This document shows, one piece after another, positions 1-7,659 of a stretch of DNA of 39,851 nucleotides. Made by a program: the position numbers and the translations under genes. The notes beneath the pieces were generated by a model. That model was not told the DNA's origin and ran no database searches. It saw only the letters and a list, made by a program, of their open reading frames with translations. Numbering within the stretch: position 1 is the stretch's first letter; each line of letters starts with the position of its first letter. Source of the DNA: UMGS172 sp045592985 (GTDB lineage Bacteria; Bacillota; Clostridia; Oscillospirales; Acutalibacteraceae); the NCBI GenBank assembly GCA_045592985.1, contig JAZNVU010000038.1, positions 1 through 39,851 of the forward strand, written 5' to 3'.

Positions 1-22
1 CTTGGCTCACAGAACGACATGG

Positions 23-1564
23 CTACGATCCGACTTCGCATACTGTGAAGCAGTAGTTGGAAATAGCGGGAATATTGGAACGTAAAGGAAGAATCTTTGC
101 GCCTGCGGGCATGATGTGGTCGGTTGTGATGTTGTCGCCGACTTTGAGAACTACAGGAGCATCGATATCCTCGGGCAGAGCATCGCCGTTGGGAACGGGT
201 TTGATGTTCGGGCCGTAGAGAACCTCGAGGTCTTTAGCCTCTTCAACAGAAGCGGGCTTGTCTATAAGGTTGTCGTTTATAACGAACTTTTCGGGCATCT
301 CAATTTTTGCAGCTTCGCCGAGAGTTCTGGGGTCTGTGAGGACACCTGTGAGAGCGGAAGCGGCTGCGACTTCGGGGCTTACAAGGTAAACACCTGCATC
401 AGCAGTACCCGAACGGCCTTCAAAGTTGCGGTTGAAGGTTCTGAGGCTGATACCTTTGGAGTTAGGCGACTGACCCATACCAATACAAGGTCCACAAGCA
501 CATTCCAAAATTCTGGCACCTGCAGCGATAAGTTTAGATAAAGCACCGCAATCAGCAAGCATGTTGAACACTTGCTTAGAACCGGGAGCAATACCAACCG
601 AAACGCTGGGGTCAACAGTTTTTCCATCTAAAATAGCGGCAACCTTAAGCATGTCATAAAGTGAAGAGTTTGTACAACTGCCTATAAGCACCTGGTCAAC
701 CTTCATTTTGCCGATTTCGGTAATAGGTTTAACGTTATCGGGCATGTGAGGCATTGCAGCTAAAGGCGCGAGTTCTGAAAGGTTTACGTATATTTCTTTA
801 TCGTAAACTGCATCTTCGTCACTTCCCAGTTCAACAAAATCTTCCTCGCGGCACTGTGCTTTAAGGAAAGCCTTGGTGATTTCGTCAGAGGGGAAGATAG
901 AAGTAGTTGCACCAAGTTCTGCACCCATGTTGGTAATGGTTGCACGTTCGGGAACAGAAAGGGTTTTAACGCCATCTCCTGCGTATTCAACAATGTAGCC
1001 AACGCCACCCTTAACGGTGAGTTGACGCAATACTTCTAAAATAACGTCTTTAGCCGAAACAAAAGGCGAAAGTTTGCCGGTAAGATTTACACGTATCATT
1101 TTGGGCATTGGAATGTAATATGCACCGCCACCCATGGCTACTGCAACGTCCATACCGCCTGCACCAATCGCAAGCATACCGATACCGCCACCTGTAGGGG
1201 TGTGAGAGTCGGAGCCAATAAGTGTTTTACCGGGCTTGCCAAATCTTTCAAGATGTACCTGGTGGCAGATACCGTTACCAGGGCGCGAATAGTAAATGCC
1301 GTGCTTTTTGGCAATGCTTTGAATAAATCTGTGGTCGTCGGCATTTTCAAAACCGGTTTGAAGTGTGTTGTGGTCTATGTAAGCAACCGAACGCTCGGTT
1401 TTAACACGGTCAACACCCATGGCTTCAAATTCGAGGTATGCCATAGTACCTGTGGCATCCTGAGTTAAAGTCTGGTCAATTCTAAGTCCAACGTCGTTTC
1501 CGGGAATCATTTCTCCGTCAACAAGATGGGCTTTAATAATCTTTTGAGCAATAGTAAGTCCCAA
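23..1564 (-). CDS. acn: Aconitate hydratase, C-terminally truncated
   Basis: Interconverts citrate and isocitrate with a [4Fe-4S] cluster in the cytoplasm. Numbered from an ATG at 1573, the protein shows SDSHTPTGGG (121-130), GSCTN with cluster ligand C300, CACGPC with C360 and C363, NRNFEGR (381-387) and GDNITTDHI (480s), so all catalytic-domain landmarks are present. The ATG at 1573 touches the AGGAG directly; a TTG three codons later (1564) lies about 9 nt from it and gives the usual family N-terminus MGLTIAQKI, so I use 1564. The protein ends soon after RSNIPAIS, where the family normally continues for over 100 residues of swivel domain with a GQGSSREHA-type motif. The TAG at 23-25 and the unrelated last residues suggest a frameshift, a real truncation or a contig-edge error. 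Family assignment is firm; integrity is doubtful. Confidence 0.9.
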   Translation of the reverse strand: MGLTIAQKIIKAHLVDGEMIPGNDVGLRIDQTLTQDATGTMAYLEFEAMGVDRVKTERSVAYIDHNTLQTGFENADDHRFIQSIAKKHGIYYSRPGNGICHQVHLERFGKPGKTLIGSDSHTPTGGGIGMLAIGAGGMDVAVAMGGGAYYIPMPKMIRVNLTGKLSPFVSAKDVILEVLRQLTVKGGVGYIVEYAGDGVKTLSVPERATITNMGAELGATTSIFPSDEITKAFLKAQCREEDFVELGSDEDAVYDKEIYVNLSELAPLAAMPHMPDNVKPITEIGKMKVDQVLIGSCTNSSLYDMLKVAAILDGKTVDPSVSVGIAPGSKQVFNMLADCGALSKLIAAGARILECACGPCIGMGQSPNSKGISLRTFNRNFEGRSGTADAGVYLVSPEVAAASALTGVLTDPRTLGEAAKIEMPEKFVINDNLIDKPASVEEAKDLEVLYGPNIKPVPNGDALPEDIDAPVVLKVGDNITTDHIMPAGAKILPLRSNIPAISNYCFTVCEVGS

Positions 1565-1595
1565 TGATTTCATCTCCTATTAAAATATCTACAAT

Positions 1596-1624
1596 ATTAT
1601 CCTACAAAAGTTGTGATTTGTCAA
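1596..1624 (-). promoter_or_regulatory. Sigma-A promoter for acn
   Basis: On the minus strand TTGACA (1624-1619) is followed by 17 nt and GATAAT (1601-1596). Transcription would start near 1589 with a very short leader before the ribosome site at 1574-1580. Confidence 0.7.
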
Positions 1625-1699
1625 TATTTTAACACATAAAAAATGCGAACTTATTGAAAATTTTAACAATGTTTGTTCAAAGTTTGACGTTTTTTACTC

Positions 1700-1728
1700 T
1701 TGATTTTTGTCATATATGATATTATTAT
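1700..1728 (+). promoter_or_regulatory. Sigma-A-like promoter for the isomerase-like gene
   Basis: TTGATT at 1700-1705, a 17-nt spacer and TATTAT at 1723-1728. It lies 36 nt upstream of the ATG at 1765 and is divergent from the acn promoter. Confidence 0.5.
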
Positions 1729-1764
1729 ATAAACTGAAGATACCTTGAGAAAGGGAATGTTAAA

Positions 1765-2661
1765 ATGATACTTTCTTCAACAACTGCAATTCTTGATAAA
1801 AAGTTCGGTTACAAAAATGCAGTTGAGATACTTGCCAAAGCGGGTTTCGATGCGGTTGATGTTTCTCTGCGCGGTATGTGTGATGCAGACAATATTTTTA
1901 ACGGTGATGATTATATTCAGCAGGCAAAACAACTTAAGAAATTGGCCGATGAATACGGTATATTTTACAATCAAGCGCATGCATATTTTCCGTCATCATT
2001 TACAGATGAAGAAAAAACAAAAATTGCTTTTGAAAAAATCAAAAGAGGAATAGAAATTTCGTCGGTTTTGGGTGCTAAAATTATTGTAGTTCACCCAAAA
2101 CAGCATTTGGCTTATCTTGAGGGCAACAATGCTGGGGTTTTAAAGCAAATAAACTATGTTTTTTATAAATCTCTTATTCCTTACTGCGAAAAATACGGAG
2201 TTAAAATTGCTACCGAAAATATGTGGCAAAGAGGCAAAATCAGTGATGTTATAGTTAGTTCCACCTGTGCTTCGGGTAAGGAGTTTTGCGAGTACGTCGA
2301 TATGTTTAATAGTGAGTGGATAACTGCTTGTCTTGATATAGGGCATTGCGGTCTTACAGGACGTTTGCCTGAAACCATGATACGAGAATTAGGACATAAC
2401 CGTCTTGGTGCACTTCATGTACACGATAACGACGGCAAGCACGATAATCACGTACAGCCTATGGCATCGTTTGTATCGTCTGTTAATTGGGAAGAGGTCT
2501 GTAAAGCACTTGCTGAAATTGATTATAAAGGTGATTTTACATTTGAGGCAGAAAATATTTTTAATAATGCCAATGAAACCACTGTCCAATCTTCCGCAAA
2601 CCTTTTACACGATATAGGCAGATATCTTATTGGAAAAATTGAATATTATAAATGTATATAA
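1765..2661 (+). CDS. Sugar phosphate isomerase/epimerase family TIM-barrel protein
   Basis: A 298-residue protein of the xylose-isomerase-like/AP endonuclease 2 fold. Metal-ligand-type positions follow family order: HPK after a hydrophobic strand (about residue 111), TENMW (about 150), CLDIGH (about 191-196), HVHDND (about 218-223) and FEAEN near the C-terminus. Members include hydroxypyruvate and inosose isomerases, tagatose/psicose epimerases and endonuclease IV relatives; nothing here fixes the substrate. Start ATG 1765 is preceded by AAGGGA at suitable spacing. It stands alone, divergent from acn, with 109 bp before phoB and no clear terminator after it. Fold confident, substrate unknown. 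Confidence 0.8.
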   Translation: MILSSTTAILDKKFGYKNAVEILAKAGFDAVDVSLRGMCDADNIFNGDDYIQQAKQLKKLADEYGIFYNQAHAYFPSSFTDEEKTKIAFEKIKRGIEISSVLGAKIIVVHPKQHLAYLEGNNAGVLKQINYVFYKSLIPYCEKYGVKIATENMWQRGKISDVIVSSTCASGKEFCEYVDMFNSEWITACLDIGHCGLTGRLPETMIRELGHNRLGALHVHDNDGKHDNHVQPMASFVSSVNWEEVCKALAEIDYKGDFTFEAENIFNNANETTVQSSANLLHDIGRYLIGKIEYYKCI

Positions 2662-2687
2662 TAAAGAGTAAAGCCGAACTTTGAACT

Positions 2688-2704
2688 TTAACATAGATTT
2701 AACG
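2688..2704 (+). promoter_or_regulatory. Candidate PhoP/PhoB-type box upstream of phoB
   Basis: Hexamers TTAACA (2688-2693) and TTAACG (2699-2704) repeat with an 11-bp period. The B. subtilis PhoP box is a series of TT(A/C/T)A(C/T)A hexamers at about 11 bp. A TATAAT follows at 2736-2741. Autoregulation is inferred from position only. Confidence 0.35.
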
Positions 2705-2735
2705 GCGATTTTGTTATATTTTAATGTACTTTATG

Positions 2736-2741
2736 TATAAT
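2736..2741 (+). promoter_or_regulatory. Probable -10 element of the phoB-phoR-mgsA operon
   Basis: Perfect TATAAT with TG immediately before it. No good -35 at standard spacing (TTGTTA at 2711 gives 19 nt), as expected for an activator-dependent promoter. Confidence 0.4.
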
Positions 2742-2770
2742 TTTGGCAAATTTTGAAGGAGAGTGAGTAA

Positions 2771-3454
2771 ATGAGCCTTATATATTTGGTTGAGGACGAC
2801 AGTAATATCAGAGAACTTGTTGTTTATACGCTTAACAGCATGGGATTTGATGCGGTTGGCTTTGAAAAACCTTCGGATTTTTACTCTGCTCTTAAAGATA
2901 ATGTACCATCGTTGATTTTACTTGATATTATGTTGCCCCAAGAAGACGGACTTTCTATATTAAAAAAATTGCGTGCTTCGGACGGTACGAAAGAAGTTCA
3001 TGTAATAATGCTTACTGCCAAATCTTCTGAAATTGATAAGGTTAAAGGGTTTGAAATGGGCGCAGACGATTATATTGCCAAGCCTTTTGGCATGATGGAA
3101 CTTGTTGCGCGTGTTAAAGCCCGTTTGCGTAGCACAGGCAAGACCAAGGTTTTATCCGAGTATTCAGTGGGTGGACTTTATGTTTGCCCCGAAAAGCATA
3201 TCGTGAGGGTCGACGGTGACACTGTTGCGTTAACACTTAAAGAGTTTGAAATGTTGTGTATGCTGCTTGAAAACCGTCAGGTTGTTTTGACCCGCGACCA
3301 AATCTTAAATAAAGTTTGGGGTTATTCATTCGACGGGGAAAGCCGTACAGTAGATGTACATATAAGAACACTAAGGCAAAAGCTCGGCAACAGCGGTGAT
3401 ATTATTGAGACTGTCAGAGGTATAGGATATAAAATTTCGGAGGATGTATCTTGA
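2771..3454 (+). CDS. phoB: OmpR/PhoB-family response regulator
   Basis: A 227-residue cytoplasmic DNA-binding regulator. The N-terminal receiver domain has acidic EDD at 8-10, phosphoacceptor D52 (LLDIMLP), T82 and K104 (KPF). The C-terminal half is a winged-helix domain (about 130-225) ending in TVDVHIRTLRQKLG and IETVRGIGYKI. The pairing with the downstream kinase, and the Na/Pi and pst genes that follow, make it the likely phosphate-starvation regulator (PhoP in Bacillus terms). Start ATG 2771 follows AAGGAG. Its stop overlaps the kinase start. Family certain; the Pho role is contextual. Confidence 0.87.
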   Translation: MSLIYLVEDDSNIRELVVYTLNSMGFDAVGFEKPSDFYSALKDNVPSLILLDIMLPQEDGLSILKKLRASDGTKEVHVIMLTAKSSEIDKVKGFEMGADDYIAKPFGMMELVARVKARLRSTGKTKVLSEYSVGGLYVCPEKHIVRVDGDTVALTLKEFEMLCMLLENRQVVLTRDQILNKVWGYSFDGESRTVDVHIRTLRQKLGNSGDIIETVRGIGYKISEDVS

Positions 3455-4485
3455 AAAAACTTCGTAACGTAATTTTTCGCAATTGCATGCTCATATCCGC
3501 CTTCTGTTCGGTTGCTGTTTTATTGCTTGTTACTGCGATGGTATACCGTGATTATTCCAAATTCTATGAAAATGTGTTACATGAAACGGATATATTATGG
3601 GCGGTTATAATTATTTTTACTGTTGAAATTGTCATTTCATTTATTATTGCGTTTAAAGTATCCAGGTCGATTAATGCACCTATAAACGAACTCAATCTTG
3701 AAAATCCCCAAAGGAATAGCGTTTATGAGGAACTTACTCCTTTGCTGGATAAGATTGACCGTCAGAATGAGCAGATAGGCAGGCAGCTTCAAGACCTTAA
3801 AAATGAGCATAAAAATCAAGATGACATGCGTCGTGATTTTACTGCTAATGTCTCGCATGAATTAAAAACGCCTCTTACATCAATTTCAGGTTATGCCGAA
3901 CTGCTTAAAGCAGGTATCGTTAAAGATGAAGACGTAAAGCGTTTTGCAGGTAAAATATATGATGAATCCCAAAGAATGGTAACACTTGTCGGCGATATAA
4001 TAAAACTTTCACAATTGGATGGTAATGATATTGAGGTTGAGTTTAAAGATGTCGACCTTTACAGCATTTGTGAATCGGTAATTTCACAACTTGAGTTGTC
4101 TGCCGAACAAAAAAATGTTTCAATAAGCCTTACGGGTGAACATATCGTTCTTAATACAGCACCAAAAATTGTTGAGGAGATTATATTTAACCTTTGTGAT
4201 AATGCCGTTAAATACAATAAACCGTCGGGTAGGGTAGATGTCAAAATAAAACAATGTCTTGACGGCGTTGAACTGAGCGTATGTGACACCGGTATAGGTA
4301 TACCCGAAAACGAGACCGAACGTGTTTTTGAAAGATTTTACCGTGTTGATAAAAGCCATTCTAAAGAAATCGGCGGTACAGGACTGGGTCTTTCAATAGT
4401 AAAGCACGGTGCGAGGTATTTGGGTGCTTCGCTTTCCGTTGAGAGTAAACTTGGTGTCGGAACAACTATCAGAATTGTTTTTTAA
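3451..4485 (+). CDS. phoR: Membrane sensor histidine kinase, compact PhoR type
   Basis: A 344-residue sensor kinase. Two membrane helices (about 10-32 and 48-70) enclose only about 15 external residues, so there is no sizeable extracytoplasmic sensor, and I see no PAS domain before the kinase core. The HisKA box has H136 in SHELKTPL; the catalytic domain shows the N box (NLCDNAVKYN), DTGIGIP, the F box (FERFYRVD) and GGTGLGLSIV. The TTG start at 3451 overlaps the regulator's TGA (TTGA) and sits 7 nt after GGAGG. It probably phosphorylates the upstream regulator. Short PhoR proteins often sense through Pst/PhoU rather than directly; whether this one does is inference. Confidence 0.85.
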   Translation: MKKLRNVIFRNCMLISAFCSVAVLLLVTAMVYRDYSKFYENVLHETDILWAVIIIFTVEIVISFIIAFKVSRSINAPINELNLENPQRNSVYEELTPLLDKIDRQNEQIGRQLQDLKNEHKNQDDMRRDFTANVSHELKTPLTSISGYAELLKAGIVKDEDVKRFAGKIYDESQRMVTLVGDIIKLSQLDGNDIEVEFKDVDLYSICESVISQLELSAEQKNVSISLTGEHIVLNTAPKIVEEIIFNLCDNAVKYNKPSGRVDVKIKQCLDGVELSVCDTGIGIPENETERVFERFYRVDKSHSKEIGGTGLGLSIVKHGARYLGASLSVESKLGVGTTIRIVF

Positions 4486-4496
4486 GGAGATTATTT

Positions 4497-4868
4497 ATGG
4501 AAACTAAAAGAATTGCTTTAATAGCACACGACAATATGAAGCCGATTATGGTTGAATGGTGTAAGGAAAACTATGAGACATTATCGCATCATTTTCTTTG
4601 CGGAACGGGTACTACGGCTTCCAAAATTACCGAAGCAACGAAATTGCCGGTCAAATCATATTTAAGCGGTCCTTTGGGCGGTGACCAGCAGATAGGCGCC
4701 AGGGTTGCAAGTGGTGAAATTGATATAATTATCTTCTTTTCCGACCCGCTTACCGCAATGCCTCACGACCCCGATGTTAAGGCTTTGCTTCGAATTGCCC
4801 AGGTTTATGATATTCCTATTGCCAACAACCGTTCCACAGCCGATTGTATATTAAAATCACTCGATTAA
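4497..4868 (+). CDS. mgsA: Methylglyoxal synthase (catalytic copy)
   Basis: Converts dihydroxyacetone phosphate to methylglyoxal plus inorganic phosphate in the cytoplasm. The 123-residue protein matches E. coli MgsA through the core: AHD (H11, D12), GTGTT phosphate loop (36-40), SGPLGGDQQIG with catalytic Asp D63 (E. coli D71), and DPLTAMPHDPDV with H90 and D93 (E. coli H98, D101). All catalytic positions are retained. It begins 12 nt after phoR, with AAGGAG before ATG, and is followed by a terminator, so it is the third gene of the phosphate two-component operon. MgsA is classically inhibited by Pi and releases Pi, so induction in phosphate starvation is plausible. A paralogue lies at 28730. 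Confidence 0.93.
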   Translation: METKRIALIAHDNMKPIMVEWCKENYETLSHHFLCGTGTTASKITEATKLPVKSYLSGPLGGDQQIGARVASGEIDIIIFFSDPLTAMPHDPDVKALLRIAQVYDIPIANNRSTADCILKSLD

Positions 4869-4872
4869 CTAT

Positions 4873-4917
4873 AATCTTATCTGTCTGCCAAAAGTTGACG
4901 GATAAGATTTTTATTTT
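4873..4917 (+). terminator. Terminator after phoB-phoR-mgsA
   Basis: 13-bp stem (4873-4885 with 4897-4909, one G-T pair), 11-nt loop, then a T-rich tract. It closes the operon 5 nt after the mgsA stop. Confidence 0.85.
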
Positions 4918-4967
4918 ACCTAAATTTAACGAATGGTAGATGTTATATTTTACACTTTCGGTATAAA
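4915..4967 (+). promoter_or_regulatory. Candidate Pho-box promoter of the Na/Pi cotransporter
   Basis: TTTACC (4915) and TTAACG (4926) are 11 bp apart, with TTTACA at 4949 near a further multiple of that period. A likely -10 TATAAA lies at 4962-4967 and no good -35 is seen. This matches the layout of PhoP-activated promoters but is not proof. Confidence 0.35.
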
Positions 4968-5000
4968 ATGAGAGAAGTTTAATAGTTTTGGAGGTAGAAT

Positions 5001-6758
5001 ATGGGTACAGTTATTATGTTGTGCGGTGGCCTTGCTTTCTTTCTTTATGGTATGACCGTTATGTCACACGGCCTTGAAAAACTTACTAACGGCGGTCTTG
5101 AACATACCCTTAGAAAAGCAACCGAAAATAAGTTTTTGGCATTGGTTTTTGGTGCTATTATTACGATTGCCATGCAGTCATCATCGGCACTTACTGTTAT
5201 GCTCGTTGGTCTTGTTAACTCTGGTATTTTGGCTTTTGGACAAACTATCGGTGTTATCATGGGTTCTAACATCGGTACAACACTTACAGCATGGATTTTA
5301 AGCCTTGCAGGTATTGAAGGTGATGCATGGTATCTTGCTATATTAAAACCTGCTAACTTCGCTCCTGTTTTAGCACTTATTGGCGTTGCAATGCGAAAGT
5401 TTAGCAAAAAGCAGAAAACCCAGAGCATCGGTAACGTTATGGTCGGCTTTGCTATTTTGATGTATGGAATGACCATGATGTCCGATTCAATGAAGGAATA
5501 TGCTACGCCCGATTCTCCGATTGCGCCATTACTCACTGCGTTTGAAAATCCTTTCCTTGCTGTTATTGTTGGTGCCGTATTCACAGGTGTTATCCAAAGT
5601 TCGGCTGCATCTGTTGCTATTTTGCAGGCTTTTGCACTTGGTGGAGGTGTAACTTTTGGCATGGCTATACCCATTGTTATGGGTCAGAATATCGGTACCT
5701 GTGTTACTGCTGTACTTGCAAGTATCGGTGTTACTAAGAACGCAAGAAAGGTATCGATTGTCCACCTTGCATTTAATATAATCGGAACTTTGATTTTCCT
5801 TATCCCTTTCTGTATTATTTATTACTTAGTAAAAATACCGTTTATAACCGATTTTTTGGCTACCACTGCTTCTCCTTTTGAAATAGCGGTTTTCCATAGC
5901 ATTTTTAATATTACAACAACCTTCCTTCTCTTGCCTTTTACTAAACACCTTGAAAAATTAGCAAACACCCTTATTAAAGACAAAGAGAAAGATGAACGCA
6001 AACATGCTTTGCTTGACGAACGTCTTCTTACTACACCGTCGTTTGCTGTATCGAGTGCATTTGAAATGACGGTTGATATGTGCAAATCTGCAAAAGAATC
6101 TTTTGGTAAAGCATTAGGATTGCTTAAAAATTTTGACGAAAGCGTTGCCGAAGAGGTTTCTGAGATTGAAAGTCATATTGATAATTATGAGGATCAACTC
6201 GGTACATATATGGTAAAACTTTCAAAAACCGGTGTTTCCGAACAGACATCTAAAGAAATTGCTAAGATTTTGCACACCATCGACGATTTCGAGCGTATGG
6301 GTGACCACTCTGAAAATCTTGTCGGTGTAGCACGCGAAATACACGAAAAGGGCATTACCTTCTCGCATGAGGCCACTGCTGAAATCGGCAAACTCATCGA
6401 GGCTTTGTCTGAAATTATGGATATTACGAGCAGAGCGTTTGAAACAAATGATGTTGAACTTGCGGCATCTGTTGAACCGTTAGAGCAGGTTATCGATAAG
6501 ATGATTGCAGAGGTTAAATCGCGCCACGTTGTACGTTTGCAAAAAGGTAACTGTACAATTGAGTTGGGCTTTGTTCTTACTGACCTTCTCACGAACTTTG
6601 AACGTGTATCTGACCATTGCTCTAACGTTGCTGTTGCAATTATCGAGTGTGAGCATGGTACTTTTGATACTCACGAATACTTAAGCCATATTAAAGAAGA
6701 AGGCAACACTGCTTTCAATAACATGTACGAACAATACAAAAAACGTTTTTCTCTTTAA
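5001..6758 (+). CDS. Na/Pi cotransporter family protein with PhoU-like C-terminal domain
   Basis: A 585-residue NptA/PNaS-family sodium-phosphate symporter. The membrane part (about 1-320) contains the two inverted signature repeats QSSSA (59-63) and QSSAA (199-203), each followed by a GxNIGT segment. The rest (about 345-575) is a soluble helical PhoU-like domain with acidic ID.FERMGDHSENL and FERVSDHCSNV stretches typical of PhoU metal-binding motifs. ATG 5001 follows GGAGG. It has its own candidate promoter and a strong terminator. It probably imports Pi, with the tail sensing or modulating; no separate phoU is present in the window. Confidence 0.9.
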   Translation: MGTVIMLCGGLAFFLYGMTVMSHGLEKLTNGGLEHTLRKATENKFLALVFGAIITIAMQSSSALTVMLVGLVNSGILAFGQTIGVIMGSNIGTTLTAWILSLAGIEGDAWYLAILKPANFAPVLALIGVAMRKFSKKQKTQSIGNVMVGFAILMYGMTMMSDSMKEYATPDSPIAPLLTAFENPFLAVIVGAVFTGVIQSSAASVAILQAFALGGGVTFGMAIPIVMGQNIGTCVTAVLASIGVTKNARKVSIVHLAFNIIGTLIFLIPFCIIYYLVKIPFITDFLATTASPFEIAVFHSIFNITTTFLLLPFTKHLEKLANTLIKDKEKDERKHALLDERLLTTPSFAVSSAFEMTVDMCKSAKESFGKALGLLKNFDESVAEEVSEIESHIDNYEDQLGTYMVKLSKTGVSEQTSKEIAKILHTIDDFERMGDHSENLVGVAREIHEKGITFSHEATAEIGKLIEALSEIMDITSRAFETNDVELAASVEPLEQVIDKMIAEVKSRHVVRLQKGNCTIELGFVLTDLLTNFERVSDHCSNVAVAIIECEHGTFDTHEYLSHIKEEGNTAFNNMYEQYKKRFSL

Positions 6759-6773
6759 GTGTTTGAAATTATA

Positions 6774-6811
6774 AAAAGAGGCAACTTGCTTTGGCAAGTT
6801 GTCTCTTTTTT
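6774..6811 (+). terminator. Terminator after the Na/Pi cotransporter
   Basis: 16-bp stem (6774-6789 with 6794-6809, one G-T pair), TTTG loop, T run in and after the right arm. Confidence 0.88.
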
Positions 6812-6840
6812 ACATAAAAACGCAAGTCACATGGCATAAT
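6809..6840 (+). promoter_or_regulatory. Possible pst promoter
   Basis: CATAAT (6835-6840) sits 18 nt before the pstS ATG, with a TTTACA hexamer at 6809-6814 and no normal -35. The hexamer resembles half of a Pho box; support is thin. Confidence 0.25.
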
Positions 6841-6857
6841 AAATGTGAGGTATCAAA

Positions 6858-7655
6858 ATGAAAATAAGAGTTATTGCTTTATTGATTTTTATGGCGGTAT
6901 TAAGCCTTTTGCTTTGCGGATGTTCAGATAAAACCGTAGTGTCGGTTGAGGGTTCTACTTCGATGGAACTAATTATTGGCATTTTAGGTGAGGTTTATGA
7001 AGAACAAAAGGGCATCAGAATCAGTTATAATCCTACAGGCTCAAGTGCAGGTATAATGGCAGTTAATGACGGTAGATGTGATATTGGCCTTTCAAGCCGT
7101 GAATTAAAACATAGTGAAACTGGACTTAAAACTACATTGATTGCTTATGATGCCATAGCAGTTGTGGTCAACAAAACAAACAGTATCTCAGATATGACCA
7201 TCGAACAACTTAATAAGATTTATACCGGCGAAATAAATAATTGGAAGGAATTGGGCGGACTTAATATGCAGATAGTCCTTATTGGTCGCGAGGCAAATTC
7301 GGGGACGCGCGATGGGTTTGAATCGGTAACTGACACTGTAAACAAGTGTAAATATACCCGTGAAGTAACGTCTTCGGGAGATGTCATGCAAACGGTACAG
7401 AGTAATCCAAACGCCATAGGGTATACGTCTTTGGCATCTGTAAGCGATGATGTGACGGTTATAAATGTTAACGGAATAAAACCCACTGTCCAATCTGTTC
7501 AAGATGGTGATTATGCTTTAAAACGCAGTTATTATTTTGTCACCAGAGAATCTGAGGAACCTTCGCAAAACACACGAGAATTCATAGAGTTTGCTTTGAG
7601 TCCTCAGTCATTAAAGTATATTATAAAATCAGGTGCAATTCCTGCTTTGCGGTGA
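6858..7655 (+). CDS. pstS: Phosphate ABC transporter substrate-binding lipoprotein PstS
   Basis: A 265-residue extracellular lipoprotein that captures Pi for the Pst transporter. The N-terminus is a lipoprotein signal (MKIR, hydrophobic stretch, LCGC) with lipidated Cys at 22. The mature part has EGSTSM and NPTGSSAGI phosphate-binding loops, DIGLSSRELK, the NKTN...IYTGEINNW segment and GREANSGTRDGFES, all characteristic of PstS. ATG 6858 follows GAGG. First gene of pstS-pstC-pstA-pstB with very tight spacing. Confidence 0.92.
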   Translation: MKIRVIALLIFMAVLSLLLCGCSDKTVVSVEGSTSMELIIGILGEVYEEQKGIRISYNPTGSSAGIMAVNDGRCDIGLSSRELKHSETGLKTTLIAYDAIAVVVNKTNSISDMTIEQLNKIYTGEINNWKELGGLNMQIVLIGREANSGTRDGFESVTDTVNKCKYTREVTSSGDVMQTVQSNPNAIGYTSLASVSDDVTVINVNGIKPTVQSVQDGDYALKRSYYFVTRESEEPSQNTREFIEFALSPQSLKYIIKSGAIPALR

Positions 7656-7659
7656 AATT

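Noticed and set aside
2673..2706. Terminator after the isomerase-like gene
   Set aside because: Only GCCG/CGGC can pair across a 26-nt loop; too weak, and the stretch carries the candidate Pho box.
5045..5674. 209-codon minus-strand open frame inside the Na/Pi cotransporter
   Set aside because: Antisense shadow of the membrane domain, with no recognisable motifs.
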